Assembly (NCBI RefSeq): GCF_002775205.1
Contig: NC_036444.1
Coordinates: forward strand, 5,374,501 to 5,438,500
Reading direction: 5' to 3'
DNA length: 64,000 nt
From: Xiphophorus maculatus
Lineage: Eukaryota > Chordata > Actinopteri > Cyprinodontiformes > Poeciliidae
Below, piece by piece: positions 50,892 through 63,976 of the stretch. The translations under genes and the position numbers were made by a program. A model generated the notes under the pieces. That model did not search any database, had not been told where the DNA came from, and was given only the letters and a program-made list of their open reading frames with translations. Positions within the stretch are counted from its first letter, which is position 1. Each line of letters starts with the position of its first letter.

Positions 50892-52800
50892 CTGTAATTT
50901 CTCTCTGTTTTTAAAACATTTTTACAATCACAAAACGTTGCTAAAGAAACAGACTTTTCAGAGCGATAAATTCAAGCATATGCAGAGAACGTTGAGTGGA
51001 AGGAAAACATGTAATAAAAGTTGCAAAAGGAACAGGGATAGCCACAGCCTTCACTGGAATCAGATATATTCTGGTTCACTTTGAAAGGACAGAGGCTACT
51101 TCATTTTCTCACTCTTTTTTCTAAAAGAGAAATTACAAATGATAGAAAATATTTTCAATAATTTGATAATGCGTTAAAAGATATTAAATATTTCTTCATC
51201 TATAAAACTGACACCAAAGTATAACTTCACAACGACCAACATTCCTCATTTTATCTTTTGTTATCTTTTGTGTTGGAGTTCTCACAACATTTCTACTTTA
51301 TTCTCTTAATATTACAACTTTATTCAGGTAATATTAACACTTTATTCTCACATTATTTCACTTTTATTGTTGTATAACTTTTTTATTGTGCGACTGTATT
51401 CTTGACATATGTCTTTAATAAAAAAATCTTATTCTGACCCTTATGTTTTGTTGTAGAGTTCACCTGAATTCAAATAATAAATAATAAAATAATAAATTGG
51501 GCTGTGAAACCCAAGGAGTTCATTGGTAGAAAAAAAAAATCAAAAAGTAAACCAAAAATATTAATTTATTGCACAATTATTGTAATATAGCAATAATTAC
51601 AAAAATGACAAGAAATAAATATATGTGCAAAATTGTGCATTATTAAATGCAAACCTCCCTGCGGCCTCATACAAAAACTACAGACGCATTAAATGTTTCA
51701 CTCAGTCTATTGTTTTCCAAAAAGAAAAAAAAAGCGTCTTCCTCACTGATTAAACAAACTTTAATGTTTCACTGAATAAAAAATGTTGAAAAAAACCCTG
51801 CAGCTCATTTCATTAAGTCACTTAAACAACTAAATATCTGCTAAACTTGCCGCAGGCTGCGGCTCAAAGAGGAAGAGGAGGAGCTCTGCTGTAACCATGG
51901 CGATGATGAAACAGTAAGGCTGCAACTAAGTGAATGTTAAAATCTGAGAGGAATTCAATGTAAAGATCACAGAAACTGAAGCAGCTTCACGCCTACATGC
52001 ACTGAGATGTTTGTAAAACCCAAAGATCTTCTGTTCAGCTGGGTAATATTAGGAACAAAACGATCAGAGAATATTTTTACTTAAATTTAGGTGAACCATT
52101 TGTGCAATATTATGAGCTTAGTAACGTAGAAAGCTAAAATAGGTTGATATGGAAAGAACCGTGGGGGGAAAAAAAGAGTTAAACTGAAATGAAATAATTT
52201 AAAGCTGTAAAAAAAAAAATTTAAAAGTATTATGAAAGAACTACAAACTGACCTGAAAAGTACTATTAGTTAGAAAAGAACGAGGAGTAACTTTCTGGCC
52301 AAAAATAAAATAAAATAAAGTTACAAATATAGTTAAAATAATGAAAGAATGGGACTTTTGAAACTTTTGAAATTCTGAAATTAATCTAAAAAATTTCAGA
52401 CGTTTTTCTGGCAAATGTTCTGCTTTTCAAACTCAGAAAATTCAAAATTCTTAGAGATTAATCTCTAAATTTATGATTTTTTTTCCTAGCAAATATTCGA
52501 CTTTTCAAGCTCAGAAATTTCCAAGTATTTATTATTAGATTTCCTTTTTTTCTATTTAATATGCCGTAGTAGAAAAACGTTTTGTATATTAAGTGAAATT
52601 GCAAAAACTACCACCAGAGGGAGCCACAGTTCTATTTTCTGACCGGCCCTCATTCCGACAACAGGCTGAAATTTAGATACTGAATCTCAATTTTATCTAA
52701 ACTTTATATGCATATGTTTATGCAAGCTAATCGTTGTTAATCAGTAGAAAAACAAAAAAATAAAAATAAAACATTTACCAATTTAACTGGAATGCTTTTG
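50892..52800. other. AT-rich intergenic stretch
   Basis: About 1.9 kb with no gene. It contains 'tactttattctcttaatatt' low-complexity sequence at 51290-51440, many A-tracts, and one isolated CTCF-like core (ccaccagagggagcca, 52611-52626). Confidence 0.5.
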
Positions 52801-52824
52801 TCTGAATTCCTATTCTGTGGTGCG

Positions 52825-53427
52825 TTTGAGAGCAACCCGTTTTGGCGCGTTCTCTTTAAATGCACTTTAAGCCACGCCCCTCTTCAGGTCGCAGAGCGAC
52901 CAGTTATTAATAACTCCAGTTATTTTTATAGTTCGATAGCACAGATGATTATACAGCAGCACTGAAAATCATATCAATTACCAAATTGATGAAAAAAAAA
53001 AAAAACAGATAGTAAAACGGCACAAACAATGCCAAACTTTTCATTTAATAATAATAATAATTTTTTTGAAACATGTACGGTTATGTCCTCAAGGAGCTAA
53101 AACCGAGAACACGGCGCTAACATAGTAGGAGGGATGATGCTAGCGCTATCAAAACAATAGCGCTAGCATAAATTAATATCTAAAATAAAGTTAGTTTGCT
53201 TTAGTGTTATTTGACGCTTACCACTTGCTGAGTTTGTCGCTGCTATTAATGGAAAGAATTGACCCCTCAATCAGGCGAAGTCTTTCGGCAAATCCTTCTT
53301 GGTTCTGGCGGATGTTGCCGAAGCAGTCCTCCTTCAAATGGTTCGCAAACATACATAACTTTCTCCTCCGATGTGGATATATTTTCAAGAAAAATAAAAT
53401 GTAACCAGTAACTTCGAAGTGGTTCAT
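52825..53427 (-). mobile_element. Degenerate DNA transposon relic with THAP-like coding fragment
   Basis: On the minus strand 53222-53380 reads as CMFANHLKEDCFGNIRQNQE followed by GFAERLRLIEGSILSI. The HxxEDCF, GFAxxLxLxxG and I-x-SI spacing resembles the C-terminal half of the THAP-like C2CH modules found in fish transposase-derived genes. The fragment ends in a good donor (gtggtaagc). Two extra bases after tatgtatgt appear to break the expected YVC-ANH join. The nearby 52825-52880 segment (caacccgttttggcgcgttc) is a phrase I associate with the ends of such elements. No full transposase is present. Kolobok-like or P-element-like origin is a guess. Confidence 0.35.
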
Positions 53428-54033
53428 TTGTTGGTGTAAGGAACTGTGTGGGTTAATACCCTCAACAACAGAACATTTTGGCTCTTCTCCCTGAAGTTTC
53501 AGGATCCTTGAACTTGAGATTTCAAAATCTGAGAAATAAAAATGGCGGATTCACCAAATTAGTTAGCCGGTGGCCCCCGTTTAGCTGCTCCACGGGAAAT
53601 ACTGCGGCGTAATTGTTCAAGAAACATAACAGAGAGTAGAGAATTGTGAACTGATTGAGAATATGACCAAAACGGAACATCGTGTTCACCAACGTAGGAA
53701 AAATGAAGCGGGAGATAGGTAGGTAGATTGGAGCACCGGCGTCATTTTCTGTGAGCAGCGCATTCTGTGACCATAGGAGGCGCTGTTGCATTGGTTTTAC
53801 ACCATGAGTTGGCCTCGAAGAAGAAAGTCAGGCGAGATTAAGAAAAAGCCGAGCAAACCCATTTTTCTTGTACCAAACTGTTTGTGATCAATTTCTCGTT
53901 CTTCAACTTCCAAAGTATAAAAAGTAAATAACATGACAATATGACGCCTATTATCACGATCATAGTGTAACTTATAGTAAAACCGAGTTAATTCTGGTGA
54001 CTTTTTATTTCCTCAGAGTATCATTTGACCACC

Positions 54034-54125
54034 AGAGGTGGGTTGAGTAGGAAAAATTATACTAATGTAACACTAATGTTTACGTTTACTTGAGTAAAAG
54101 TAAAAAAAAACATTCCATAAAAAGA
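54034..54125 (+). repeat. 'agaggtgggtagta' element, left end
   Basis: Begins agaggtgggttgagtaggaa and continues to ttacttgagtaaaagtaaaa. The right boundary is not clear; the AT-rich sequence to about 54450 may belong to it. Confidence 0.45.
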
Positions 54126-54717
54126 CTACTTAAGTTCTGAATAACATTTAATACAATATTTTAAAAAATAATGTCAGTTAAGGAACTATTATAATACATT
54201 TATACTTAGTTGTTTGTATTTATAAATATTCAAATAATTTTCAAAATCCAAAATTGTTTTGTATTTCATGTGAAGATGTTTATTGACTGTTTTTAATTTG
54301 TAATGTCAAATGTAATGCATTTACAGATCTGTGTCACGTCTGTTTTTTTTAATTATTTTATATAGAAAGAATACTTACAGAGTAATACCTGCAGTTTGCA
54401 AGTAACATTCAACTCTGTCTCATTCACAAAATATATGATGGAGTATTTTTAGTTTAACTCTTTGTGTCAAATGTTAAACCTTGCGAAGTCTAACACGTTG
54501 CAGTTATTACAAAATTTTAATAATACATTTTATTTTCATCAACTTTCTGTTGACCTTAGTGAGCAGTGCCACCATCGTGGGGTAAAAACCACGGAAAAAG
54601 AGGAAGGTAAGCTGAAGCAGAAGAAACAGTTAAAGCTATTAACTGCTTGGGTAATTTTGTTAAACCACAAAATGAAGACCCAGGATCAGGATGGAGAAAC
54701 TCAGCTGGCCTGGGAAC

Positions 54718-54742
54718 AGCTTGTACCTCCTGAGTACAAGCT
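54718..54742. repeat. Perfect 9-bp hairpin
   Basis: agcttgtac (54718-54726) pairs with gtacaagct (54734-54742) across a 7-nt loop. It sits in a 300-bp segment of unknown nature just past the PLEKHA 3' end. Confidence 0.6.
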
Positions 54743-54824
54743 GCACCTTCAGCTTCTCCACAAACATAAAAAGAGTAAAGAATAAAGAACACTGAAACGC
54801 AAACAACTATTAAAAACTGCAATG

Positions 54825-54830
54825 TTTATT
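54825..54830 (-). promoter_or_regulatory. Poly(A) signal, PLEKHA-family gene
   Basis: AATAAA on the minus strand, 1.77 kb after the stop codon at 56597. It implies a long 3' UTR (about 54810-56596) that includes the repeat fragment at 56075-56275. Confidence 0.45.
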
Positions 54831-56074
54831 TAACATGATATAAAACAGATGGGATATGAACATTTGCAAATCAAATCTGTATGTACGTACCTATATATTG
54901 GGTATATGTTCCCATCCTGATGCACCATGTACATTATATACACAGTAAACCTCTGATAGTTACACTTTATACACACACGCAAAAATATCTTCAATTTACA
55001 AAGGCTTCTTTTTTTATTGCTTTTCTCTTTTAGACATGCATTTTTTTCAGCTCCAGGGCTTTAAACCAACATGTCCTAAAATAGTACCAAACTCTGAAAT
55101 TTTTGTCCATCTCTCAATTTAAATATATATCTCAGACATAGGGAACAGAGAGCGACTTAAGTCAGAACATTCAAATATGTATATGTATCGGCAGCTGACT
55201 GGAAACATCGAAATTTACAAATCATTTTAGTCTGCAAGAGTAAAGTTGCTCCAATATTATATATGAGGAATACAGATCTGGTATTAATCAGTATAGACAA
55301 GTGTTCTTTACAATAAATTGATAAATATAACTAGTTAGCTAAATGTCAACATCTGAATTAAATATTAAAGATTAAATTTAGCTAAAAGAATACGCAGAAG
55401 CATCTTAAAACCTTGAAAAGGTGTTGAAACGCGAGTGGAAAAAGTGGCCTAAAATACTCTGTATTCAGTCTGTAGCCTCCCATATATACAGATAGACCTA
55501 TATTGCAACAACCTATTAAAACTAAAAATATAATAAAAACAAACTGAAAATGAAACTGCAGCATCAACGGTAAACAAAAAAAAAGGAAAATGGGGGAGAG
55601 TTTCCTCTCGACGTGGGGAAATGTAACCGAAGACTGGCGTACACGCTTCAGATGTCACAGTGAGGATACAGAAGTCCGAGGCTAAACGCTGCCAGGCTGA
55701 AGTTGGCAGTTTCACGTTCTGTAGGTCAAGGCCTTGTGCTGATCTCCAGGAAGAAGATCCTCAGGAGGATTTTATGCTTTCCTTGTTACTTCCTTCATGT
55801 GTAGGTCTTTACTGAGGCCAGAGCCTGTGCTGGAGAGCGACAAATGGAGTTCAAAATTACTTTCAGATGAATTTTTACCTGATAAAATAAGCATTTCAAA
55901 ACATAAAATGCTTCGTAACAGCTTTGAACCTTTTATATTTTGTCATGTGTCTTACTGGGATTTTGACCAACACAAAGTAGTGAATAATTGCCATAATATA
56001 ATACAATGTCTTTACAATTTTATTTTGAAAGTTTAATGAAGTTTTAACATAAAGACAAGTGAAATACACTGCAG

Positions 56075-56275
56075 TAGCTTCATCCTCGAAGGCGGGGCTA
56101 GGTCCAGCCAGGTGTTCTGCACAGGTGAATGGTTCCCATGGAGATTAAAGGATGCCTCTAACATGCATTAAAGATTAAAGGCAACACTCCAGGTATGTTT
56201 TTGATGAGGGCGTAACATTATAACATTCAAAAAAGTAAGTTTTACATAATACCACGCCTTTAAAGGCAGCTAGTT
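56075..56275 (-). repeat. Partial copy of the 'ttaaaggggcagta' MITE
   Basis: On the minus strand it carries the interior phrases of 24204-24742 (ctccatgggaaccattcacc, gacctagccccgcc). The end near 56260 reads cacgcctttaaaggcag. It lies within the PLEKHA-family 3' UTR. Confidence 0.55.
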
Positions 56276-56596
56276 GTGCTGGATTTTATTTTGGGGAATA
56301 TTACTTTATGTACACCAAACTTTAAGATCTTAAATCATCAAAAAAGTTTTGCTATATCACATAAAATCCCAATAATCAACATTGAAGTTATTTATTGGAA
56401 GGCACAGGTATGTATGCAATACTGGACAGTAACACCAAGTCAAACCATGCTAATGCACAGCAACAAAGAATACATAACAGCACCTGATAACCATTCCCTT
56501 CATCATAGAGTGTTTTACAAATTATGATTGAGAAATTAATTGTACAGAAATATGATTATGAAGAAAACAGGATGATGAAGGACCTTACTGGTGCCA

Positions 56597-59500
56597 CTAC
56601 ACACACATGAAGTGAGAGCCGTCAGTGAGCTGAGGGGGTGTGTTGGGAGACTGTGGGGGTGGGGAAGAAGATGACAGGCTTTTCACTGCAATTAAAAAAA
56701 GCAACATGTTGAACACACAGCCACACACACACACAAATGATAACAATAAAAAAACAATAATTAGGTCAATAAGCAATTACTAAATGACCAAATAGCAGAA
56801 TTAAACAATAAGGTAGATGAAATAAATTAGGAAATTAAAAGAGTGTGTTAGGAGAAATTAATTACTAATGGAAGCAGAAAGTTTGTGTCTAAGAACATCC
56901 TCCCACCAGGTTTTGCTCAAGTCCATGCATTTCTTCAATGTAATCCCCCTCCTTGTGTCTGTCGTCCCTGCAGACATACCTGCTACGAGCTTGCTGCGTT
57001 TGGAGGCCTCCGCTGCCAGTTCATAGGAGATATTAATCATCTTCTCCTTCTCCTGTACAGTAACCTCCTCTTCATTCACGTCCTCTGGGCTTAAAGCTAA
57101 ACTAGGTAGCACATTCGCCATGCTAGGAAATAAGACACACAAATGGCTCCTGTAGTGCATACTGCAGCTTTTATACATACAGTGCAGTAGCAAGGTATTT
57201 GCCCGCTTATATTTAGTCTTTTTCCATTTTTTTTTTTGCCACGGTTGAACAATAATAATAATAAAAAACTATAGTGTCATAAAAACATAATAAGGATGAC
57301 CATAAGTGTTTTAGATTATTAATTTTATTTAAAGGTGACCCATTGAACAGGTTAGGATAGATCTCTACATATTCACTATATTTCTCACACAAAATCCTTC
57401 TGAGATAACGAGATTTTAGTCTGGTCAGTATGTTTTGATTAAATGTTCTAGAACTCTGCTTGGGTTGCTAAGTAACAGGCAGAGTTCTACTGGGGTTGCT
57501 AGGTAATGGGACTGGGCTTCTCTGGGGTTACTAGGTGAAGGGCAGTGCCTGCTGATTTGTGACCTTACATATAAATTTTTTTTGAAACAGCTCACTTTCT
57601 AGACATCAAAAACATTAACTAAATGTCAAAAACTGGATGTTTTTATTTAAGTGCTTGGGCTGATTTTAGAAGCAACAGAGACCCAGAAAGTAGTACATAA
57701 ACACACAAAATGTACATTTTCCCTTTATTTAAACATTTTGCAGCACTTGTGGAGTTTACTCACAGTTATCAGACATGCAGAAAACTGTCAGGAAACAAAC
57801 CACAAGTCCCTATTTGGTAAATGCTAATATCAGACAGAGATAACCTAAGTAAATATAAGCTCATCAATGTTCAATCTAGGGCTACAACTAATGATTATTT
57901 TATCTAAATCTGATTTTAAAAAAGTTGCCACATTCTGTAATTTCTTCTTTAAACCACTTGGACTTTTTAATACAATATTAAAAATACAGTAAACGTTGCA
58001 AATAAACAATTAAGTTCCTTTTTTGAATAAGAAAATGCAAATTTTACAGACTGGAGTAGTTTTGATAGGGAGGTTCTTTCTATTTGTGGTTTCTGGAGTC
58101 CTAAAGCTTTAGAAACGGCTTTCTAACCCTTCACAGACAGATGGATGTGAACGACTTATTTCCAACCTGTTGTTGAATTTCTTTGGATATGTTGCTTCTA
58201 AAATTGTTGTCAGCCGTTGCATTTTTTTAAGTTAAATTAACCACAGTTTATTGAAGATTTAACAATGGGTAGCAATCAAATTTTATAGTTATTTTCCCCT
58301 TTAATCAGCAAAAACATACCTTTAAAACTGCTTGTTGTATTTACTCAGGTTATATTTGTCTAACATTAAAGTTTGTTTCATGATCTGAACATCTGTAAGG
58401 GGGAAAATACTTTAAAAAAAACACAAACATGTTTGTGACCTCTAAGTTTATCCTTAAAGCCTAATTACTGAATCTGCTGAGAAATTTCATTTAGCTGCAA
58501 GAAGCTCCTTTATATACAGGATATTTCTCTTATGAAGTGCCTGCACAGAAATGTCCGTAGTTTAATGTTATTGACTCAAGTATATTTACCTGTTTTTTGC
58601 TATTAGGGCTTTAATACGATCCACTTTCCGCCGCTTATCGGCCTCCTGCTCCGGACTCAGCGGCTCTTCTGGGTCTGATTCAATGTAACGCTCGGGAATC
58701 AGAACTTTGTCTGGCACAGAAAGCTGAAAAAGAAAAACAAGAACCTGTTACACATTTCATATAAATCAATTACTTTGTAGATGACAAATAAAGGAAACAA
58801 AACTGATACTGATACAGTTTAATAGATTTACCAGATTCTCCTCACCTGTTAATCATTAGGACTGAAACTAATGATTATCTAGGTAATCAATTATTCTGAC
58901 GATTAATCAATTCATTCATTAGATAAAAAAAGTCACATTCTGTAGATTTTTCGCTTAACCACTTAAGCCTTTTTTACACAATATAGAAATACATTAAAAT
59001 ATGGAAATAAGCAAATAACTAAATTCCTTTTTTAAATAAGAAAATGACTTTTAATTGTCTAAAATGCAATAACATAGTAATCCTTTAGTGAATGTTTGAT
59101 CATTTGTAGCAAAGAATGCTAAAAAAAAGTATACTTTCCTGTTGATTATTCTTTCAATTAATAATTGGTTGTCAAAAGGTGCTTATTAGGATTTTTCTGT
59201 TTTTTATCATTAAACTGTTTATTACTATTTTTCACTTTTGTTTACATTCACAATGTACATGAGCACTTCACATTCAACATAACATAAAATAAAACCTTCG
59301 CTTGAGTGTTATTCCTCTATTTGACCTTTGTCCCGTCTAGTTTGTCTAGTTATTTATTTTTGTTGCTGTCTTTTGTCTTGAATGTTTCTTTTTCTTTTTT
59401 ACAGAATCTGAAGCAGATGATGCTAAAACTGCCACTTGAGGAGTTATGGGTAGAATGTATTCATGGACAGCAGATTTTTATTTTTCATTTTAAATTCAAA

Positions 59501-62500
59501 ATGTACTTATTTTTTGTGCAATTGTGGCTTGAATACTGCTCCGACTGTGATGTTTTTTCAGGAAATGGCTATTTTTAGAGTCGTCATACTCCAGTTAACG
59601 ATTTAACAATTACTAAATTATAAGACAATTATTTAAAAAAAATGTATCAGGATTAATGTGGTTCATCATTTCAGCCCTAGTTAACACCAAACTTGTCTAG
59701 TAGTACCAGAGTGTGATGACTAGTGTTCTGCTGGTTTACCTCTCGATCCAGGTTGAAATGATCGTCCTGTGAGGATTCTTTGAGGCGGGCGATCTCCTCT
59801 GCAGGCGTCTCCTGCTCCCTCACCAAGTTCTGGTTTCTGAGCGACGCCTCCAGCTCCTGAATGTCACTGCTCATCACCTCATCTCTGCGCCTTATTTGGG
59901 ACTAAACACATGACAACAAACAAGAAAACCCCCCCACAAAATTACAGGAATTGATAAGACGCGTAAGGGAAAATTCACCAATCGGTCGGAGATCATAACT
60001 GCCTAAAATCTATAGACGCATACAATCAATGTTTAAACTAATTTATAAAATACGTACAAACTCTTTGTGTGGATAACAAGGTTCTGGTGACCAGCAGAGT
60101 AAGTACATGTAGTAACATACATTTAGGCTGTATTAGCTTGCAGATAAAAGCTACATTAGAAAAGCTAATTTTTCTAGTCCAGCAGTAAATATCACTGACA
60201 TTTATCTTAGTATTACAGAGGGGAGGGTAGAGTATTCAAAAATTGCAATAGAGTAATATTTGGAATGTATTTATATTGTTCATAAGTTAGATAGGAACAA
60301 GGACAGAGCTAATTGTAAGCTTGTGACTTTTTGTTGTTGTCATAGCAACTCCATAGAAACTGCCTGCCAACATGGCTGTCAGTTACAAAGTTCACGGATG
60401 TGTAACGTCACATCAGAGCTATGATTAGGTCGCCTTTAATAAAACATTGAAATCTGCAGATCCGAACTCAAAGAAAACTGAATACGAATATCAGTGAATA
60501 AATCTGTTTGTGGCTGTCGGTTAACCAGCACCTTCATGCTGTGGAAATGATTCTCTCTGTTGAACGAGTGACTGCGTGAGGGCGTGTTCTCCAGGCTGCC
60601 TCCCCGGAAGCTCAGCGACTTCTTCTTCTCCCTGAGGGAGCCCTGCTGGTGGCGGCGAATCCTCTCCATCTGCTCCTCCACGCTCATCCTGGGCCGGCTG
60701 CCGTCCACGGCGCACAGCTGCTGCTCCACGGCGCTGCGCGGCCGGTCCTAGCCAAACACCAAAACACGATCTTTAATTGAACTGTGACCTTACCCAAAGC
60801 AGAGAGCCACTGGCTTTTCCCACATTCATTTTCAAGCACTTTCCAAGTATTTTCAAGGTCAGTTTTCAAACTGTCCCAGCACCACACTTTGGAGATAAAA
60901 ACAATACAACTCAAGCAAAAAAGACACTTTAAACTCACTATTTTATGATACAATTTATAACTGTTGTGAATAATATCTTGAGATAGTATTCTACATTCCA
61001 CAGCAGGGACAAGTTAAACTAAAATAAATCTAAAATGGTAACACTTTGATAGGGTGTGCATAAGACTGACATGACGCTGTCATAAACATGAAGGAGTATT
61101 TATGAATGTTTATACCTGAAGTGTCATTCGGTAAATGATGACACTTTTAATGCAAAGTTGATACTTTTAATGAACTTTTAACGCAACTTTCGGTGAAACT
61201 TTGAATTAAAAGTGTCATTATTTACTGAATGACACTTCATGACAACAGTCGTAAAAATTTATGAAGACTCCTTCATATTCTAATTGTGGCTTTATTCTTC
61301 CAATTGTATCACTTTATTATGATAATTTAATTTTTTATTGGTATCATAAGTACAGACCCTGTGACACAGTGCACAGAGTGAATATTATTTAAATATAGCA
61401 CAATATGGCCAAGATATCCAGCACTGCGACAATATTGCCACAGTAGTGACTTTTTTATTTTTATGTGTGAGACAAAATGGTATCATGCGCTAGTTAGGTC
61501 AGCCCCCCTGATGCAGCTTTAACTGTAAAAACTGGGGATTGTTGAATATACTGTAAAATGTACCAACAACAATAGAGAAAAAGTGACTTCTTAGACTGTT
61601 GCATGTTTTATTAATGTTTCTGTTCTGTGAACCAGACTGAAGTGAAGCCCAAACATCCTGGCTGCTGTTGCTGGCACGCTCCTGCAGACACACATGGCTG
61701 CACTCTGAGGGCTCGGGGCTTATTACTGCCTGAATAGAAGAGGCTGATGATGTGAAGTTGCTAATTTTCCGGTTTGTGCTTTGCTGAAGGACTCGCAGAT
61801 GTGGACCTGGTGTTTAGTCCAAGCAACCTCAGAGCTGGACTGGAGCTAAACTTTACGAGCTTCAGAAACAATACAGTTGAAATTTAGATGAACCATATAT
61901 AAACAAGCGTTTACAAGAGATAAATTATGTTATATATTCATGTTTCTTTAAACAGAAAGCCGTGCAGACGCACTAAGAAGGGGACACACCCTGCAGCGCA
62001 GTGCACTAATGATACGGTTGGTGTATGTAAAATGATAGTGTTTGAGGCTGGAAACTGCATAAAGTCTGCTTTATGAGCATGAGTAACAGCCTGACCATGT
62101 GTTGCACAACTTGCACACAATTAAAATGGGAATAAATACAATTTGAGAAAATTAGATGGTGTCAAGTTCACAGCTGTCTACAAAAGGTTCACCATGATAG
62201 AATCAAAAACACTAATTTTGTTCCATTTCTACAGATTAAACAGCTGAAACACTGAGATTAAGTTTCTCATCCACGTTTGGTGACTGACCGTCCTCAGATC
62301 AGGCTTCTTGGTTTTCCTCAGTGTGACGTAAGATGCGATGGAGGAAGACTCAGGCACTGGAGATTTGGTTCTAGGTGGGACGATGCCAACAGGGTAAGAC
62401 ATGCCTAAACAGAGAGGTAAAAAAAAAATAGTAACATTTTTTATTAACATTCAAATAGTATCGGAAAGATGCAACATTTATAGAGGGATTAGTTGTTTGT

Positions 62501-63421
62501 AAACATGGTGGATATAAGAAAGAGCCAGCTTGCCTTTAAACCATCGCCGGATGCCATGGTTACACACTGTTGCCGTTTTAACATTAGCCAGGATGTTGTA
62601 AGCGTATAACAAGTGTTTATTACAGCATGATAAAATAAGTTATGCTACCAAATTGACATTAGTGATTAAAATAAGTCTCAATTACCCAAACACGCTACAT
62701 GCAGGTGAGTGGAAGAAAAGAAATGTCAGAAACTTCAGTGGCTGGACATTATCTTAGTAAGAACATTAAAGCAATTCTGTCCATAGTAAGACCAGCTCTC
62801 AATGAGATCCGTTGAGTGATTCTAAACATGTCAAACAAATCCATGGTGAGCAAAGGCACCAAAAAAGGGTTTTTGTAAAACTGTAAATTGACATAAAAAA
62901 CGAAATTCAAATGAAAATCATTTACACCTATTTTGGTCACAACTGGCAGTAATTTTGACTGCAGAAAACTTTTGCACTGTTCTAAATAAATTCTTTTGGT
63001 CAGGCAAAAATAATCAGTTTATAAAAATTATTGCAGTGTTTGGTCATATCCACAGAAAAATTCCAATAAAATTCACATGTGAAATTAACTTGTGAAATTC
63101 ATTTACTACGTAAAAAATGAGCAAGCAGCTGCAGTCATCAAGGCAGGGGGTAAACTAAGCTAACAGAAATCAAAAGTGCAGCAGGATGAATGGGAGGCAA
63201 CACAAAGTACTGAAAATAAAACCTCCAACATCTGCTGCAGATAACAGGTGCAGTGATCTGCACTAAACCATTAAGATGTATGTTTTTCACTGGTTCCCAC
63301 CTTTGTTTCCTGCATGTTCTCTGTCAGACGGATGTTCAGATCTGTCCTCTCCGTTGTTCTCATCCACCTCGGCCACGGTGGTCAGCTCTGGTTCACTCTT
63401 ATACAGCCTGTAGTCGGGACC
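56597..63421 (-). CDS. PLEKHA5/6/7-family protein, C-terminal part
   Basis: Seven 3' exons, in transcript order: 63301-63421, 62289-62404, 60532-60747, 59740-59901, 58590-58723, 56980-57122, 56597-56685. All join in phase, giving about 327 C-terminal residues. The N-terminal WW and PH domains lie beyond the right edge. Visible family blocks: YRLYKSEPELTTVAEVDE, then VGIVPPRTKSP and IASYVTLRKTKK, then RPRSAVEQ and MSVEEQMERIRRHQQ, then FNLDRE-LSVPDKVLIPERYI, then a final -GSHFMCV tail. These proteins bind phosphoinositides by the PH domain and act at cell junctions, microtubules and membrane trafficking with PDZD11. The GSHFMCV end and the KSEPELTT block recall PLEKHA5 and PLEKHA6; I cannot separate the paralogues without alignment. 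The 60532 exon uses a weak donor (gtgctg). Confidence 0.88.
57430..57720 (-). repeat. 'acctagcaacccc' repeat, reverse copy
   Basis: Reverse complement of the element at 36350-36640, including the 'aactggatgtttttatttaa' and 'gttgctaggtaat' phrases. It lies in the PLEKHA intron between 57122 and 58590. Confidence 0.55.
57878..58055. repeat. 'gggctgcaactaacgatta' MITE, left half
   Basis: Starts agggctacaactaatgatta. Only the left part of the family consensus is clear. Confidence 0.5.
58859..59679. repeat. 'gggctgcaactaacgatta' MITE, long copy
   Basis: Starts ggactgaaactaatgattat and ends gttcatcatttcagccct. At 821 bp it is longer than the 519-bp reference copy, and it fills most of the intron between exons 58590-58723 and 59740-59901. 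Confidence 0.6.
60748..62288. other. PLEKHA-family intron
   Basis: A 1.5 kb intron. The portion at 61040-61260 contains an imperfect inverted repeat around 'gaatgacacttcatg' / 'gaagtgtcattcggt' (about 61119-61133 and 61217-61231), suggesting a small DNA element. No exon is seen. Confidence 0.4.
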
Positions 63422-63529
63422 CTGCAGATGAAAACAAAGTTAACAAAGGGAGAAATATATGTAACTGTAGTTACCATTCAGATAGAAAGCAGGTGGACAA
63501 ATTCAAACTTAGGCATGGTTTATTGTAGG

Positions 63530-63850
63530 GATGCAAACAATTAATCAGCTTATGATTAATTGTCGATTAATGGTTTATTAGATTAAAATGAGTTCCAATC
63601 GATTAACTACAAATTAACTAATAGCAACCTTCTTTTAGTGTTGTAGTCTGACCGTCATCCATAAGAGGGCGCTGCTGGTCATCCTTAAGTGGAGTCAGTT
63701 GATACAGAAATAAAGATGGCGGGTCATAAAACAACAGGAAAGAGAAACGGTCTAAACTCCGTCCAGTTTGGGATGGAAAATTATTTTGAGTACAGTAGTG
63801 AATTAAAGCGTGAATTAAAGAGTGAAGTTTTAACTTTCCATCAAGAGCAA
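63530..63850 (+). repeat. CTCF/YY1-motif repeat, copy F (PLEKHA-family intron)
   Basis: Left terminus gtagggatgcaaacaattaa at 63527, then ccatccataagagggcgctg (CTCF-like core with one altered segment) at about 63651, then aataaagatggcggg at about 63709. The right end is unclear. Confidence 0.65.
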
Positions 63851-63976
63851 CAACAGAAAGTACTTCTGTATGAACATCTCTCTGTTCATGGGGAAATATG
63901 TGTTTCACATATTTTAATCTTTTATTTTATTTTTCTATGCAGCAACCCAAGAGGATCCTGTTTTCCTATATTTAGT

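Noticed and set aside
54462-54785. Plus-strand frame of 107 codons rich in Lys and Gln
   Set aside because: Low complexity, no known domain, and it overlaps AT-rich repeat-like sequence; transcription cannot be judged.
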